A DNA stretch of 35,474 bases from an uncultured Lachnospiraceae bacterium (GTDB taxonomy: Bacteria; Bacillota; Clostridia; Lachnospirales; Lachnospiraceae), in contig CAMOZY010000022.1 of the NCBI GenBank assembly GCA_946631295.1, positions 1 to 35,474 on the forward strand. The letters are read 5' to 3'. Of the stretch, positions 1 to 8,317 are shown piece by piece. A program made the position numbers and the translations under genes. The stretch's first letter is position 1; every line of letters begins with the position of its first letter. The notes under the pieces are model-generated. The model made no database searches and had not been told where the DNA came from. It was given only the letters and a program-made list of their open reading frames with translations.

Positions 1-1360
1 CGAGGCTTCTGAACTCGAACTTGTTTCCGGTAAATGCAAACGGTGAAGTTCTGTTACGATCCGTTGTATCTCTGGGGAATGCAGGGAGAATATCAACGCC
101 AAGCTTCATTATCTTCTTCTCGGTTCCTGCATAAGGAGTGTCATTTTCAATGGCATCAAGTATTGCAGAAAGTTCATCGCCAAGGAATACGGAAATGATC
201 GCAGGAGGTGCCTCGTTAGCTCCGAGTCTGTGATCGTTACCGGCTGTGGCAACGGAAAGTCTGAGAAGATCCTGGTAATCATCAACAGCCTTGATAACAG
301 CACAGAGGAAAAGGAGGAACTGTGCATTTTCATAAGGTGTCTCACCGGGTGAAAGAAGATTGATTCCGGTATCTGTTGCCATGGACCAGTTATTGTGCTT
401 TCCGCTGCCGTTGACGCCTGCGAAGGGCTTTTCATGAAGCAGACATACAAGTCCGTGCTTTGCAGCTACCTTCTGCATGATCTCCATCATGAGCTGGTTC
501 TGATCGGTAGCGATGTTGGTTGTTGAATAGATGGGTGCCAGTTCGTGCTGAGCGGGTGCAACCTCGTTATGCTCAGTTTTGGCAAGTATTCCCAGCTTCC
601 AGAGTTCCTGGTTAAGATCGTTCATGAACTCCTGTACACGGGGCTTGATGACTCCGAAATAATGGTCATCCATCTCCTGTCCCTTGGGAGGTCTGGATCC
701 GAAAAGAGTTCTTCCTGTGTATCTGAGGTCGGGACGAAGATCATACATCTCCTTGGTGATAAGGAAGTATTCCTGCTCAGGTCCGACAGAAGTTCTGACA
801 TACTTTGCAGTATCGTTTCCGAAAAGCTTAAGAATACGGAGTGCCTGCTTGTTGAGTGCCTCCATGGATCTGAGAAGCGGAGTCTTCTTATCAAGTGCCT
901 CTCCGCTGTATGAACAGAATGCAGTAGGGATGCAGAGGGTCTTATCCTTGATGAATGCATATGAGGTAGGATCCCATGCCGTATATCCTCTTGCTTCGAA
1001 TGTAGCTCTGATGCCGCCCGAAGGGAATGATGACGCATCTGGTTCGCCCTGAATGAGTTCCTTGCCGGAAAACTCCATTATGACACTTCCGTCAGGTGAG
1101 GGAGTGATGAATGAATCGTGCTTTTCTGCAGTGATACCGGTAAGAGGCTGGAACCAGTGAGTAAAATGTGTAGCTCCCTTTTCAAGAGCCCATTCCTTCA
1201 TTGCTGATGCAACTGCCTCCGCAATCTTGGAATCGAGTTTCTTACCTTCATCAATGGTCTTTCTGAGTGATGCATACACCTTGGATGAAAGTCTTGCTCT
1301 CATCTGACGATCGTCAAATACAAGTTCTCCAAAATACTCCGGTACTGAATGTGTTTCCAT
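1..1360 (-). CDS. glnN: Glutamine synthetase type III (GSIII), C-terminus beyond window
   Basis: Ligates ammonia to glutamate using ATP, in the cytoplasm. The minus-strand frame is open from the ATG at 1358-1360 to the window edge and gives the N-terminal 453 residues of a protein that is usually about 700 residues. It begins [17 protein letters not shown] and carries family motifs in order: [71 protein letters not shown] and the nucleotide-binding end [24 protein letters not shown]. These are diagnostic of GSIII rather than GSI or GSII. The start has an AAGGAGG ribosome site 7 nt upstream. It has its own promoter and attenuator (1399-1482), so it need not depend on the bce genes upstream. 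A second GS lies at 6838-8064. Confidence 0.96.
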   Translation of the reverse strand, partial: METHSVPEYFGELVFDDRQMRARLSSKVYASLRKTIDEGKKLDSKIAEAVASAMKEWALEKGATHFTHWFQPLTGITAEKHDSFITPSPDGSVIMEFSGKELIQGEPDASSFPSGGIRATFEARGYTAWDPTSYAFIKDKTLCIPTAFCSYSGEALDKKTPLLRSMEALNKQALRILKLFGNDTAKYVRTSVGPEQEYFLITKEMYDLRPDLRYTGRTLFGSRPPKGQEMDDHYFGVIKPRVQEFMNDLNQELWKLGILAKTEHNEVAPAQHELAPIYSTTNIATDQNQLMMEIMQKVAAKHGLVCLLHEKPFAGVNGSGKHNNWSMATDTGINLLSPGETPYENAQFLLFLCAVIKAVDDYQDLLRLSVATAGNDHRLGANEAPPAIISVFLGDELSAILDAIENDTPYAGTEKKIMKLGVDILPAFPRDTTDRNRTSPFAFTGNKFEFRSL

Positions 1361-1398
1361 ATGATTGTTCCTCCTTTTTTGGAAAAACAGAAAAAGAC

Positions 1399-1445
1399 AA
1401 AGACGCCTTTTCTGCAAGTTTACAGAAAAGACGCCTTTGCCTTTT
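1399..1445 (-). promoter_or_regulatory. ANTAR-type hairpin overlapping a terminator in the glnN leader
   Basis: On the minus strand, 1445-1426 folds into stem AAAAGGC / GTCTTTT around the six-base loop AAAGGC, with A at position 1 and G at position 4 as in ANTAR targets. The loop and 3' arm (1438-1423) can instead pair with 1414-1399 in a 16-bp terminator stem with an 8-nt loop, followed by a U-rich run at 1398-1382. The two folds exclude each other, so a protein holding the small hairpin would permit read-through into glnN. The U tract is interrupted by G and C, so termination may be incomplete. The predicted start site (about 1447) is only a few bases before the hairpin. Confidence 0.82.
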
Positions 1446-1453
1446 CAAGTGAT

Positions 1454-1482
1454 AAAATACTACTGCAAAATCATGTTGTCAA
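1454..1482 (-). promoter_or_regulatory. Sigma-A-type promoter of glnN
   Basis: TTGACA (1482-1477) and TATTTT (1459-1454) are separated by exactly 17 bp on the minus strand. The same two hexamers and spacing occur before gltB (16295-16267), which supports a shared promoter class. The start site is predicted near 1447. Confidence 0.8.
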
Positions 1483-1526
1483 TATACAAGAAGCGATTTC
1501 TTCCAGAATCGATACATCACTTCGTA

Positions 1527-2504
1527 TCATCTTACTCTTTCCTGGGTAAGATCAAGAATAAATGTACTTCCTTTTCCGATTACGCTCTCCGCACTGATCC
1601 TGATGGAAAGAAGGTCTGCCGCCTTTTTGGCAAGGTAAAGTCCGAGTCCGCTTGATCTATTCTCAATCCGTCCGTTCGTTCCCGTATATCCCTTTTCAAA
1701 GATCCTGGGAAGATCCTCCGGTGCAATCCCGATACCCGTGTCGGCAACTCTCAGGACAGAATCTTTTACTGATATCGTGACAGAACCCGCAGAGGTATAT
1801 TTGACCGCATTTGACAGAAGCTGATCAAGGATACAGATGAACCATTTCCTGTCGCTGACTATAGTCGCATCAGTTTTCTCATAAATCAGCTGCAGCTTCT
1901 TCTCGAAAAACTGCGGGGCAAACTTTCGTACCGATTCACAGATAAGAGTATCGAGATCATATTCACGGATAACCAGATCATTGGTACCGCTCCCGATGCG
2001 GATATACTGTAACACCATCTCAACATACTGCTCTATTCTCGACAGTTCGATCAGCAGAGCATGATGCTCCGGAGTATCATCGGAAAGCTTAAGGCGCATG
2101 ACCGCGATGGGAGTCTTGATCTGGTGAACCCACGCGGTATAATAATCGATCATATCCTGCTTATCGGAAGATTCTTCATCATAAACCTTCTCCATAAGTT
2201 CACCAAGTGCGTTTATGATCTCAATATAATCCTCCTCAGCAAGAGATTCCGCATCCGGAAGATTTCTCCATTCGGATGCCACTGAGGAAAGGACTGACAT
2301 CCTCCGGTTTCTTTTTCTGTTTTCTGATATCAGATCGATGGCGAAGATCACGGCCATCACTACAAATGTCAGTATGACCGCATATATCATGGGTTCCGTA
2401 ATGATGTCATAAAGCGCAAAAATGGTAGCGTTTGCTGCGACCATCACAGCAAACACTGCCATTACTCTTATATTTTTACGGATAACTTCCTTTAAGATCT
2501 TCAT
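1527..2504 (-). CDS. BceS-like intramembrane-sensing histidine kinase
   Basis: A 325-residue sensor kinase that phosphorylates the response regulator encoded just upstream. Two hydrophobic segments lie near residues 14-32 and 39-58 with almost no extracellular loop, as in BceS-type kinases that sense through a partner ABC transporter. The H box HQIKTPIAVMRL is near residue 147, the N box LDQLLSNAVKYT near 234, and the G boxes are DTGIGIAPEDLPRIFEKG and SSGLGLYLAKKA. The ATG overlaps the regulator stop by 4 nt (ATGA), so translation is probably coupled. It is the last gene of a four-gene bce operon. I see no strong terminator between it and the glnN promoter, so some read-through into glnN is possible. 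Confidence 0.93.
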   Translation of the reverse strand: MKILKEVIRKNIRVMAVFAVMVAANATIFALYDIITEPMIYAVILTFVVMAVIFAIDLISENRKRNRRMSVLSSVASEWRNLPDAESLAEEDYIEIINALGELMEKVYDEESSDKQDMIDYYTAWVHQIKTPIAVMRLKLSDDTPEHHALLIELSRIEQYVEMVLQYIRIGSGTNDLVIREYDLDTLICESVRKFAPQFFEKKLQLIYEKTDATIVSDRKWFICILDQLLSNAVKYTSAGSVTISVKDSVLRVADTGIGIAPEDLPRIFEKGYTGTNGRIENRSSGLGLYLAKKAADLLSIRISAESVIGKGSTFILDLTQERVR

Positions 2505-3172
2505 GATATGATGTAGCCGCTTCCGGGTCTTGTGACTATCACATTCTTCAGTCCGACTTCCTCAAGCTTCTTCCTGAGGCGTGTGACATTGACCGTCAGC
2601 GTATTTTCCTCGACAAAGCAGTTATCATCCCAAAGTCTTACCATCAGAGTATAACGGCTCACGATCCTCCCTTTGTTATCCAGAAGAGTCTGAAGGATCC
2701 TCATTTCATTTTTGGTAAGTTCTGTCCTCTTTCCTTCGAAAGTGACACTGCTGTCATTAGTGTTCAGATCGGCCCCGTGAAAATTTATCATGCCGGAACT
2801 ACCTGACAGTTCATAGGAACGTCTCAGTATTGCCTGAACCTTGGCATTCAGCACCATAGGATCAACAGGCTTTGCGATAAAATCATCTCCGCCCATATTG
2901 ATCGCCATGATCAGATTCATATTATCCGATGCAGATGACAGGAAAACTATGGGAACAGTAGAGATCTTTCTTATCTCAGAAGTCCAGTAATATCCATTCT
3001 GGAAGGGAAGCATTATATCCATCAGCACAAGCTGGGGATCATATGCTCTAACTTCTCCGGTCACGTCATGAAAATCCGAAACAATGCGTGTCTCGTTGCC
3101 ATAGCATTCAAGCTGTCTGCATATTTCCTTTGCGAGCGCATGATCATCCTCAACAAGAAAGATCCTGTACAT
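2501..3172 (-). CDS. BceR-like OmpR-family response regulator
   Basis: A 223-residue DNA-binding regulator. The receiver domain (residues 1-118) has the acidic pair in MYRIFLVEDDHALA, the phosphoacceptor Asp in LVLMDIMLP near residue 52, the Thr/Ser switch in PIVFLSS and the conserved Lys in FIAKPVDP. The C-terminal winged helix (about 125-223) contains LTKNEMRILQTLLDNKG and ends VTRPGSGYIIS, typical of OmpR/PhoB proteins. It lies 15 nt after the permease gene and overlaps the kinase gene by 4 nt. It probably activates the bceAB genes in response to cell-envelope-active peptides. The inducer is inferred from family only. Confidence 0.93.
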   Translation of the reverse strand: MYRIFLVEDDHALAKEICRQLECYGNETRIVSDFHDVTGEVRAYDPQLVLMDIMLPFQNGYYWTSEIRKISTVPIVFLSSASDNMNLIMAINMGGDDFIAKPVDPMVLNAKVQAILRRSYELSGSSGMINFHGADLNTNDSSVTFEGKRTELTKNEMRILQTLLDNKGRIVSRYTLMVRLWDDNCFVEENTLTVNVTRLRKKLEEVGLKNVIVTRPGSGYIIS

Positions 3173-3187
3173 TTTATCTCCTTACGA

Positions 3188-5257
3188 TCAGTGTACTATC
3201 CTGTAATATGTTCTCGCTGTAAGCAGATATACAGCCACATAGACGACTCCGAATACAAGAAGCGTTATGATGGTGCATGTGACAAACAGAGAGGTATTGG
3301 TAAGCATCAGTATCTTCAGAAGCTTCAGAAGAATGGGAAATGCCATTATCGTATGGATCGCAGCTGTCACAAGAGGAAGAAAGAACTGGAGTATCAGCTG
3401 GCTTCCTATGGTCCTTTTTACCTCTCGCTCTTCCATACCGAGCTTCTCCATGATCTGGAATCTGCTCCTGTCCTCATAACCTTCCGATATCTGCTTGTAG
3501 TATATAATAAGGATTGTGGAAAACAAACACACAGATCCGAGAAGTATTCCGAGGAAAAGGAATGTTCCGTACATGTCGAGAACATTGTGAAGGCTCTCCC
3601 ATTTGGAATCTATCATAAAGTTGATCCCGTCCGGGAATTGTTCATTAAGCATCGCCTTTACATCACTGCTGAAGCTTTCTCCGGCCTCCGAAGATACCTC
3701 CTCACTGAAATTAAGTCCGAGCCTGCCCGCGTATTCAGAGGCATATTCGCCGTAACTTTCCCTCTGTGCCCTATAGATCTCATCCATGACTTCTTCATCT
3801 GCAACAACGATACCGATAAGATCGACAATATTGCCGTATGTTGCGGATATCGGAAAATACAATATGTTTTCCTTTACCTTATAAGTCTTTCCCGCGATAG
3901 TCAGTGTCTCCGGCACATCTCCGAAATGCTCTGCAGTTGACATTATCCTGCTGAATGCGATCTCATCCTTCTCAAGCCCGAGATCTCTTGCATCCGTCGT
4001 CACAAGCGTCTGTCCCTTTAACCTTTCATAAGTTTCCTCAGTTATAAAGATCGCACTGGTCAGTTCCGACATATCCCAGCTGCCGATCTCTTCCGCTTCA
4101 GGTTTGGTCAGTAACACGTCGTCTCTAAGCAGATATGAGACCGTGAGCATATTGGTCTTCTCCATTTCTGTTATCTCAAGACCGTTATTTTCTGCCGCTT
4201 TATAAACAATATCTGAAAGTATATCAAATGATACATGATTGACAAGTTCACCGTCTTCACTGAATGCGGAGAGATATACCTGCTTGGGATAGTTGGAATT
4301 CATTGTATCCTGAACTCCGCTGTACAGACTTACCGTAGTCGAGATCATGACCAGAACACCTGTAGCAAGGATTGCAATCGATGCAAGGCCAACAGCATTC
4401 TGCTTCATCCTGAAAAGAAGTCCTGCAACTGCAGGCATGTGATTCTTCTGATAGTAGTACTTCCTGTTTTTCTTCAGACACTTTAATACAAAAGTTGTTC
4501 CCGCAACAAAGAGACAGTATGTACCGACGATAACGAGCAGCACAGCCATAAAAAACAGCAGCAGCGCCTGTAGAGGAGCCTTGGTGGTAAGTGATATATA
4601 ATATCCGCTCCCGAGAGAGACGATCCCCATCACCAGAAGGATCCATCTTACCCTGGGCTCCCTTTCTCCGACACGCTTTCCTGCCATCAGATCGACGGGC
4701 TTCATAAAGAGGATCGATAAGCTTCCGAAGAAAAATGCCAGCATATCAAGAAACATGAATACTACGACAGGGAAGATGACTGTCCTCATATCAAGATAAT
4801 AGAATCCCGGAACTATCCCGCTATGCATCAGCCTGCAGATAAGAACTGATGATGCCTTATAGAACAGTATCCCGAACAGGATGCCGGTAACAGCAGATAC
4901 GAGGGATGTGATGACTGATTCGGCAAACAGGACCCTTATGACATGTCTTTTCTCCATTCCGAGAACATTGTAAAGTCCGTAATCACTCTTTCTGCGTTTC
5001 ATGAGAAATGAATTAACATAAAGTATCAGAATGAACGAGAGCAGACCGATAACAAATGAACCGAATGACATGAACATCTTCAGATATGATCCGCCAAGCG
5101 CATCCGCCAGCCTGTCATCATGCAGGATAGTGATCATTATGTAAAGACAGCCAAGAAGTCCGGCTTCCGCAAGGATCCTGGGAATATAGAGCTGTGTATT
5201 TTTCCTGATATTTTCGAACGCTATCTTCAGATAAAATCCTCTTTTCATCAGGGTCAC
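3188..5257 (-). CDS. BceB-like ABC transporter permease (FtsX/MacB fold)
   Basis: A 689-residue membrane protein forming the transmembrane partner of the ATPase encoded upstream. About ten hydrophobic segments are visible: one near the N-terminus, groups at about 50-250 and 285-315, and three at the C-terminus around 560-685. A large soluble region (about 320-555) lies between the seventh and eighth, the arrangement of Bce-type antimicrobial-peptide sensing and detoxification transporters. The listed start is a GTG that overlaps the ATPase stop as GTGA, with AGGAG 6 nt upstream. An ATG at 5248-5246 (MKRGFYLKIAFENIRKN) is an equally credible start. The substrate, such as bacitracin or a lantibiotic, cannot be read from the sequence. 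Confidence 0.92.
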   Translation of the reverse strand: MTLMKRGFYLKIAFENIRKNTQLYIPRILAEAGLLGCLYIMITILHDDRLADALGGSYLKMFMSFGSFVIGLLSFILILYVNSFLMKRRKSDYGLYNVLGMEKRHVIRVLFAESVITSLVSAVTGILFGILFYKASSVLICRLMHSGIVPGFYYLDMRTVIFPVVVFMFLDMLAFFFGSLSILFMKPVDLMAGKRVGEREPRVRWILLVMGIVSLGSGYYISLTTKAPLQALLLFFMAVLLVIVGTYCLFVAGTTFVLKCLKKNRKYYYQKNHMPAVAGLLFRMKQNAVGLASIAILATGVLVMISTTVSLYSGVQDTMNSNYPKQVYLSAFSEDGELVNHVSFDILSDIVYKAAENNGLEITEMEKTNMLTVSYLLRDDVLLTKPEAEEIGSWDMSELTSAIFITEETYERLKGQTLVTTDARDLGLEKDEIAFSRIMSTAEHFGDVPETLTIAGKTYKVKENILYFPISATYGNIVDLIGIVVADEEVMDEIYRAQRESYGEYASEYAGRLGLNFSEEVSSEAGESFSSDVKAMLNEQFPDGINFMIDSKWESLHNVLDMYGTFLFLGILLGSVCLFSTILIIYYKQISEGYEDRSRFQIMEKLGMEEREVKRTIGSQLILQFFLPLVTAAIHTIMAFPILLKLLKILMLTNTSLFVTCTIITLLVFGVVYVAVYLLTARTYYRIVH

Positions 5258-6009
5258 CTCTCTCTCCTGAGCATGGTGAGAGTATCCGAGATCTTCTTAT
5301 ACATCTCATCATTGTCCGACTCCCCGCGATACAGCTGGTGGAACACTACACCATCCCGTATAAAGAGTACCCTGTTTGCATGAGAGGCTGCATCTGTGGA
5401 GTGCGTTACCATAAGTATGGTCTGACCGTTTTTGTTGATCTGTGAAAATACTCGAAGCAGATCAGAGGCAGACTGTGAGTCAAGAGCTCCGGTAGGCTCA
5501 TCTGCAAGGATGAGTCTTGGCTCTGTTATAAGCGCCCTCGCTGCCGCAGCACGCTGTTTCTGACCGCCCGACACCTCGTAAGGGTACTTTTCAAGCAGAT
5601 CTTCTATACCAAGTGATACAGCGACAGACTTCAGCCTCCCCTCCATTTCCGACGGATGAACCCCGCTGAGAACCAGAGGAAGCAGAATGTTATCCTTAAG
5701 AGAGAATGTATCCAGCAGATTGAATTCCTGAAAAACAAATCCGAGATTATTTCTCCTGAATGCCGCAAGTTCTCTTTCCCTGACGGCATCCAGTCTTTTT
5801 CCATCAAGTTCAACGCTTCCGCCCGTAGGCTTATCAAGAGCGGCAAGAATATTAAGGAGAGTGGTCTTGCCTGATCCTGACTCACCCATTATCGCAACAT
5901 ATTCACCCTTTTCAACCGAGAAGGTGACTCCCTTGAGAGCCTGCACACGGGTTCCCCCGAGCCTGGAGACATATGTTTTCTTAATATCGTTTACTTTAAG
6001 CAGTTCCAT
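5254..6009 (-). CDS. BceA-like ABC transporter ATP-binding protein
   Basis: A 251-residue ATPase of the MacB/LolD/BceA class that drives the adjacent permease. It has Walker A GESGSGKTTLLN near residue 42, the Q loop in FVFQEFNLL, the signature VSGGQKQRAAAARAL near 146, Walker B RLILADEPTGALD and the switch His in MVTHSTDAA. Length and motifs are normal. It is the first gene of the bceABRS operon (6009 to 1527). The 100 bp upstream holds no consensus promoter that I can assign with confidence. A terminator at 6117-6163 separates it from the ANTAR gene. Confidence 0.95.
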   Translation of the reverse strand: MELLKVNDIKKTYVSRLGGTRVQALKGVTFSVEKGEYVAIMGESGSGKTTLLNILAALDKPTGGSVELDGKRLDAVRERELAAFRRNNLGFVFQEFNLLDTFSLKDNILLPLVLSGVHPSEMEGRLKSVAVSLGIEDLLEKYPYEVSGGQKQRAAAARALITEPRLILADEPTGALDSQSASDLLRVFSQINKNGQTILMVTHSTDAASHANRVLFIRDGVVFHQLYRGESDNDEMYKKISDTLTMLRRER

Positions 6010-6116
6010 TACATTTACCTCCGTTTCGTTTTATGCATCAAGCTTACCGAAACGGGACTTTTCCCAACATCGAATGATGTGATATCTATGTGACAATTTT
6101 GTAATATCCAATAAAA

Positions 6117-6163
6117 AAGGAGCTTCACAGGGATGACCTGACCATCCCGGATGATAACTCCTT
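6117..6163 (-). terminator. Intrinsic terminator after the ANTAR gene
   Basis: On the minus strand AAGGAG (6163-6158) pairs with CTCCTT (6122-6117), and an inner GGGATG pairs with CATCCC around a 7-nt loop. TTTTTTATT follows at 6116-6108. It closes the glnA-ANTAR transcript before the bce genes. Confidence 0.8.
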
Positions 6164-6221
6164 CAGAATAACATATTCACTTTCATGTGCAACCGTCTCA
6201 TCGCACATCATACATTAATAA

Positions 6222-6806
6222 CTATCCGTAAGTCTTGAGGATGTTCTCCGCAGTTTCCTTCTTGCTCAGGCACATATCCATGGCCTGCTTCTGGATGTAT
6301 CTGTGAGCATCCTCCTCGGTCATCCCACAGGACTTGATGAGAGCCCACTTTGCTCTGTTTACAAGCCTGATCTCCTCCATCTTATCCTCAAGAGTCATGG
6401 TCTTTTTACGGACCTTCTTAAGTCTTTCCCTGAAGCTGCACATGACACCGATGAGCTCACCGATGCGGTCGTCTTCAAGCGGTCTCATGACCACCATGAC
6501 ACCTTTAGGAGTCATCGAAGTACTTATCTCATCATACATTTCACTTCTTACGATGATCGCTGCAACACTGTCTGTCTCGGTGCATACGTCCACAGCGAAT
6601 TTTCTTCCGAAATCGTCGGGCAGAGGCGCATTGATCAGGACAAGGTCGTAATCCCTGTCTGATAATCTCCGCTGTGCCTTGGCTACGGTGTCAACAACCG
6701 TCACCGGCTCAAAGCTCCCTCCTTTGAACATGGGAAGCAGAACATTATTTATTTTTTCTGCTGCCGAAACCAGCAGCACACTGTAGACTCTCTCAGCCGG
6801 TAACAT
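6222..6806 (-). CDS. ANTAR-domain RNA-binding antiterminator with degenerate receiver domain
   Basis: A 194-residue protein with a response-regulator-like fold at residues 8-120, a charged helical linker (RKKTMTLEDKMEEIRLVNR) and a C-terminal ANTAR domain at about 135-190 (AKWALIKSCGMTEEDAHRYI followed by QAMDMCLSKKETAENIL). ANTAR proteins such as AmiR, NasR and EutV bind hairpins with A1/G4 hexaloops and prevent termination. The receiver looks unphosphorylatable: the phosphoacceptor position in LVLINAPLP is Asn, and the usual acidic pair near residue 12 is absent (LLVSAAEKIN). No kinase partner is adjacent, apart from the BceS-type kinase, which has its own regulator. It starts 31 nt after the glnA stop and probably shares the glnA transcript, so it would lie under the control of the leader it is proposed to read. 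The nitrogen role is inferred from matching hairpins before four nitrogen operons. Confidence 0.9.
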   Translation of the reverse strand: MLPAERVYSVLLVSAAEKINNVLLPMFKGGSFEPVTVVDTVAKAQRRLSDRDYDLVLINAPLPDDFGRKFAVDVCTETDSVAAIIVRSEMYDEISTSMTPKGVMVVMRPLEDDRIGELIGVMCSFRERLKKVRKKTMTLEDKMEEIRLVNRAKWALIKSCGMTEEDAHRYIQKQAMDMCLSKKETAENILKTYG

Positions 6807-6837
6807 GGATTGCCTTTCAGGTTTTTATTATTGCATA

Positions 6838-8064
6838 TCAGGCACGGACGCTGTTCTTATCAAGATATGACCTGAACAGTTCCTCAGGAAGAACCTCTTT
6901 TAACATATCGCTTGAAGAGGCAACATCGATCGCATCTTCAAGTGATGAAGGGATGGTATCGAATTTATCCAATGTGGTCCTCTCGGCACGATAGAGATTG
7001 ATCTTTGTCTCCTCGGGTGGCACAAGCCCCTGCTCTATCCCTTCAAGCCCGGCATGTATGATGAGTCCGAATGCAAGATAGGGATTAGCCATTGGATCGG
7101 GGGATCTGAGTTCCGCTCTCTTGTACTCTCCGAATGCCGCAGGAATACGTATCAGGGTTGAACGGTTTTCTCTTGCCCATGTGATAAATCCGGGTGCCTT
7201 TATTGTTCCGAGTCTGTTATATGATCCGGGTGTAGGATTGAAGAAAAGCGTCATCTCAGCAGCATGTTTAAGTATTCCGGCAATAACGGGTGCAAGATCG
7301 ACTTCCTTTCCATCCTTCTTGACGGAAAAATTGATATGCATTCCGTTGCCGGGTCTGTTCTTAACGGGCTTGGGTGAAAAGTCTACCGTCGCTCCGTTTC
7401 TGTTTGCAACAGCACTTACAACGCTTCTGAAGGTCATCGCATCATCAGCGGACTTGAGTGCATCGCAATACCTGAAGTCTATCTCATTTTGTCCGGGACC
7501 TTCTTCATGATGGGAGCTTTCGGGACTAATACCCATCTGCTCAAGGGTGATGCAGATTTCTCTTCTTATATTCTCGCCCCTGTCCTCGGGTCCGATGTCC
7601 ATGTATCCTGCTTCATCATAAGGAACCCTTGTGTTATCGCCCTCTATATCACTGCGGAAAAGATAGAATTCCTGCTCTGTTCCAAAATAGAAAGTATATC
7701 CCTTATCTTCAGCCTTTTTGACAGCATCCCTTAAGAAACGTCTGGAATCGCATTTAAAAGGTGTTCCGTCCTGCCAGGTGATATCGCAGAACATCCTCAC
7801 AACCCTTCCGTGTTCAGGTCTCCAGGGAAGTATTGCAAGTGTATCGGGATCCGGATGAAGAAACAGATCCGATGATTCAAATCCCTCAAATCCCTGTATT
7901 GACCACGCATCAATAGCTATGCCTTCGTTAAATGCCCTGTCGAGTTCAGCGGGCATAATTGAAATATTCTTAGCCTTGCCGAACACATCACAGAATGCGA
8001 GACGGATAAACTTGACATCCTCTTCCTCGACAAACTGTTTGACTTCCTCTTTCGTATAGTTCAT
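6838..8064 (-). CDS. glnA: Glutamine synthetase type I, short form
   Basis: Makes glutamine from glutamate and ammonia. At 408 residues it is shorter than the usual 440-470. Catalytic signatures are present: FCDVFGKAKN, TEQEFYLF, EGPGQNEIDFRY, NRPGNGMHINFS, TWARENRSTLIRIP and KRAELRSPDPMANPYLAFG. The length suggests the GSI-alpha class of Gram-positives, usually controlled by feedback and protein contacts rather than by adenylylation, but I cannot prove that from sequence. The ATG has AGGAGG 6 nt upstream. It is preceded by its own promoter and ANTAR-type attenuator (8105-8193) and followed by the ANTAR gene. The divergent neighbour is the GH9 gene. Two GS isozymes within 8 kb suggest different nitrogen regimes. 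Confidence 0.95.
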   Translation of the reverse strand: MNYTKEEVKQFVEEEDVKFIRLAFCDVFGKAKNISIMPAELDRAFNEGIAIDAWSIQGFEGFESSDLFLHPDPDTLAILPWRPEHGRVVRMFCDITWQDGTPFKCDSRRFLRDAVKKAEDKGYTFYFGTEQEFYLFRSDIEGDNTRVPYDEAGYMDIGPEDRGENIRREICITLEQMGISPESSHHEEGPGQNEIDFRYCDALKSADDAMTFRSVVSAVANRNGATVDFSPKPVKNRPGNGMHINFSVKKDGKEVDLAPVIAGILKHAAEMTLFFNPTPGSYNRLGTIKAPGFITWARENRSTLIRIPAAFGEYKRAELRSPDPMANPYLAFGLIIHAGLEGIEQGLVPPEETKINLYRAERTTLDKFDTIPSSLEDAIDVASSSDMLKEVLPEELFRSYLDKNSVRA

Positions 8065-8104
8065 AGATCCTCCTAAAGCTCAAAGCCCCCCGATTAATAA
8101 AAAA

Positions 8105-8158
8105 GCGCCCATTTCACCAAAGACTTCTGTCTTTATGAAATGAACGCCATTGCTCACT
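8105..8158 (-). promoter_or_regulatory. ANTAR-type hairpin overlapping a terminator in the glnA leader
   Basis: On the minus strand 8158-8139 folds as AGTGAGC / GTTCATT around the hexaloop AATGGC (A1, G4). The 3' half of that loop and the 3' arm form the 5' arm of a longer terminator (8147-8105), in which GCGTTCATTTCA pairs with TGAAATGGGCGC and AAAGAC pairs with GTCTTT. TTTTTTATT follows at 8104-8096. Only one fold can form at a time. The hairpin begins within a base or two of the predicted start site. Confidence 0.85.
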
Positions 8159-8163
8159 TAATC

Positions 8164-8193
8164 TTTATACAACATGCTTTTTTCCTTTGTCAA
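8164..8193 (-). promoter_or_regulatory. Sigma-A-type promoter of glnA
   Basis: TTGACA (8193-8188) and TATAAA (8169-8164) are 18 bp apart on the minus strand. GTATAA one base upstream would give 17. The start site falls near 8157-8159. Confidence 0.75.
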
Positions 8194-8232
8194 ATCCTTT
8201 TTTTCTTTACGGCGCCTGACACCCTTAATAAT

Positions 8233-8252
8233 TTCTTAATGTTACCTGGCAC
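8233..8252 (+). repeat. 20-nt repeat TTCTTAATGTTACCTGGCAC, copy 1
   Basis: An exact 20-nt match to copies at 10114-10133 and 10143-10162, all in the same orientation. A partly related GGCGCCTGACACCCTTAAT lies just before it (8211-8229). It sits between the glnA promoter and the GH9 promoter. Confidence 0.8.
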
Positions 8253-8317
8253 CATGTCAAAAATCGGTTATATATTGCCAAATATAATGATGTAACGGGG
8301 AAAACCTGATGATACCA

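Noticed and set aside
545-1052. Plus-strand and other-frame ORFs of 100-140 residues over the glnN gene
   Set aside because: They are shadows of the GSIII frame, with no ribosome sites or recognisable domains.
1385-1425. A second six-base-loop hairpin in the glnN leader (AAAAGGC / GTCTTTT with loop GTCTTT)
   Set aside because: It lacks A1 and G4 and arises because the terminator 3' arm repeats the sequence of the first hairpin arm; the other three leaders have no equivalent.
1399-1438. Plain terminators of the upstream genes rather than attenuators
   Set aside because: The four stems lie downstream of good promoters and between promoter and ribosome site, and their 5' arms all share the AANGGC element. 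Ordinary terminators would not share it.
3068-3940. 290-residue plus-strand ORF opposite the BceB permease and BceR
   Set aside because: Cys/Lys/His-rich random composition, no domain, and fully antisense to well-recognised genes.
8096-8193. Glutamine riboswitch or other metabolite-binding leader
   Set aside because: The leaders are only about 60 nt with a single small hairpin before the terminator; no aptamer-sized conserved core is present.
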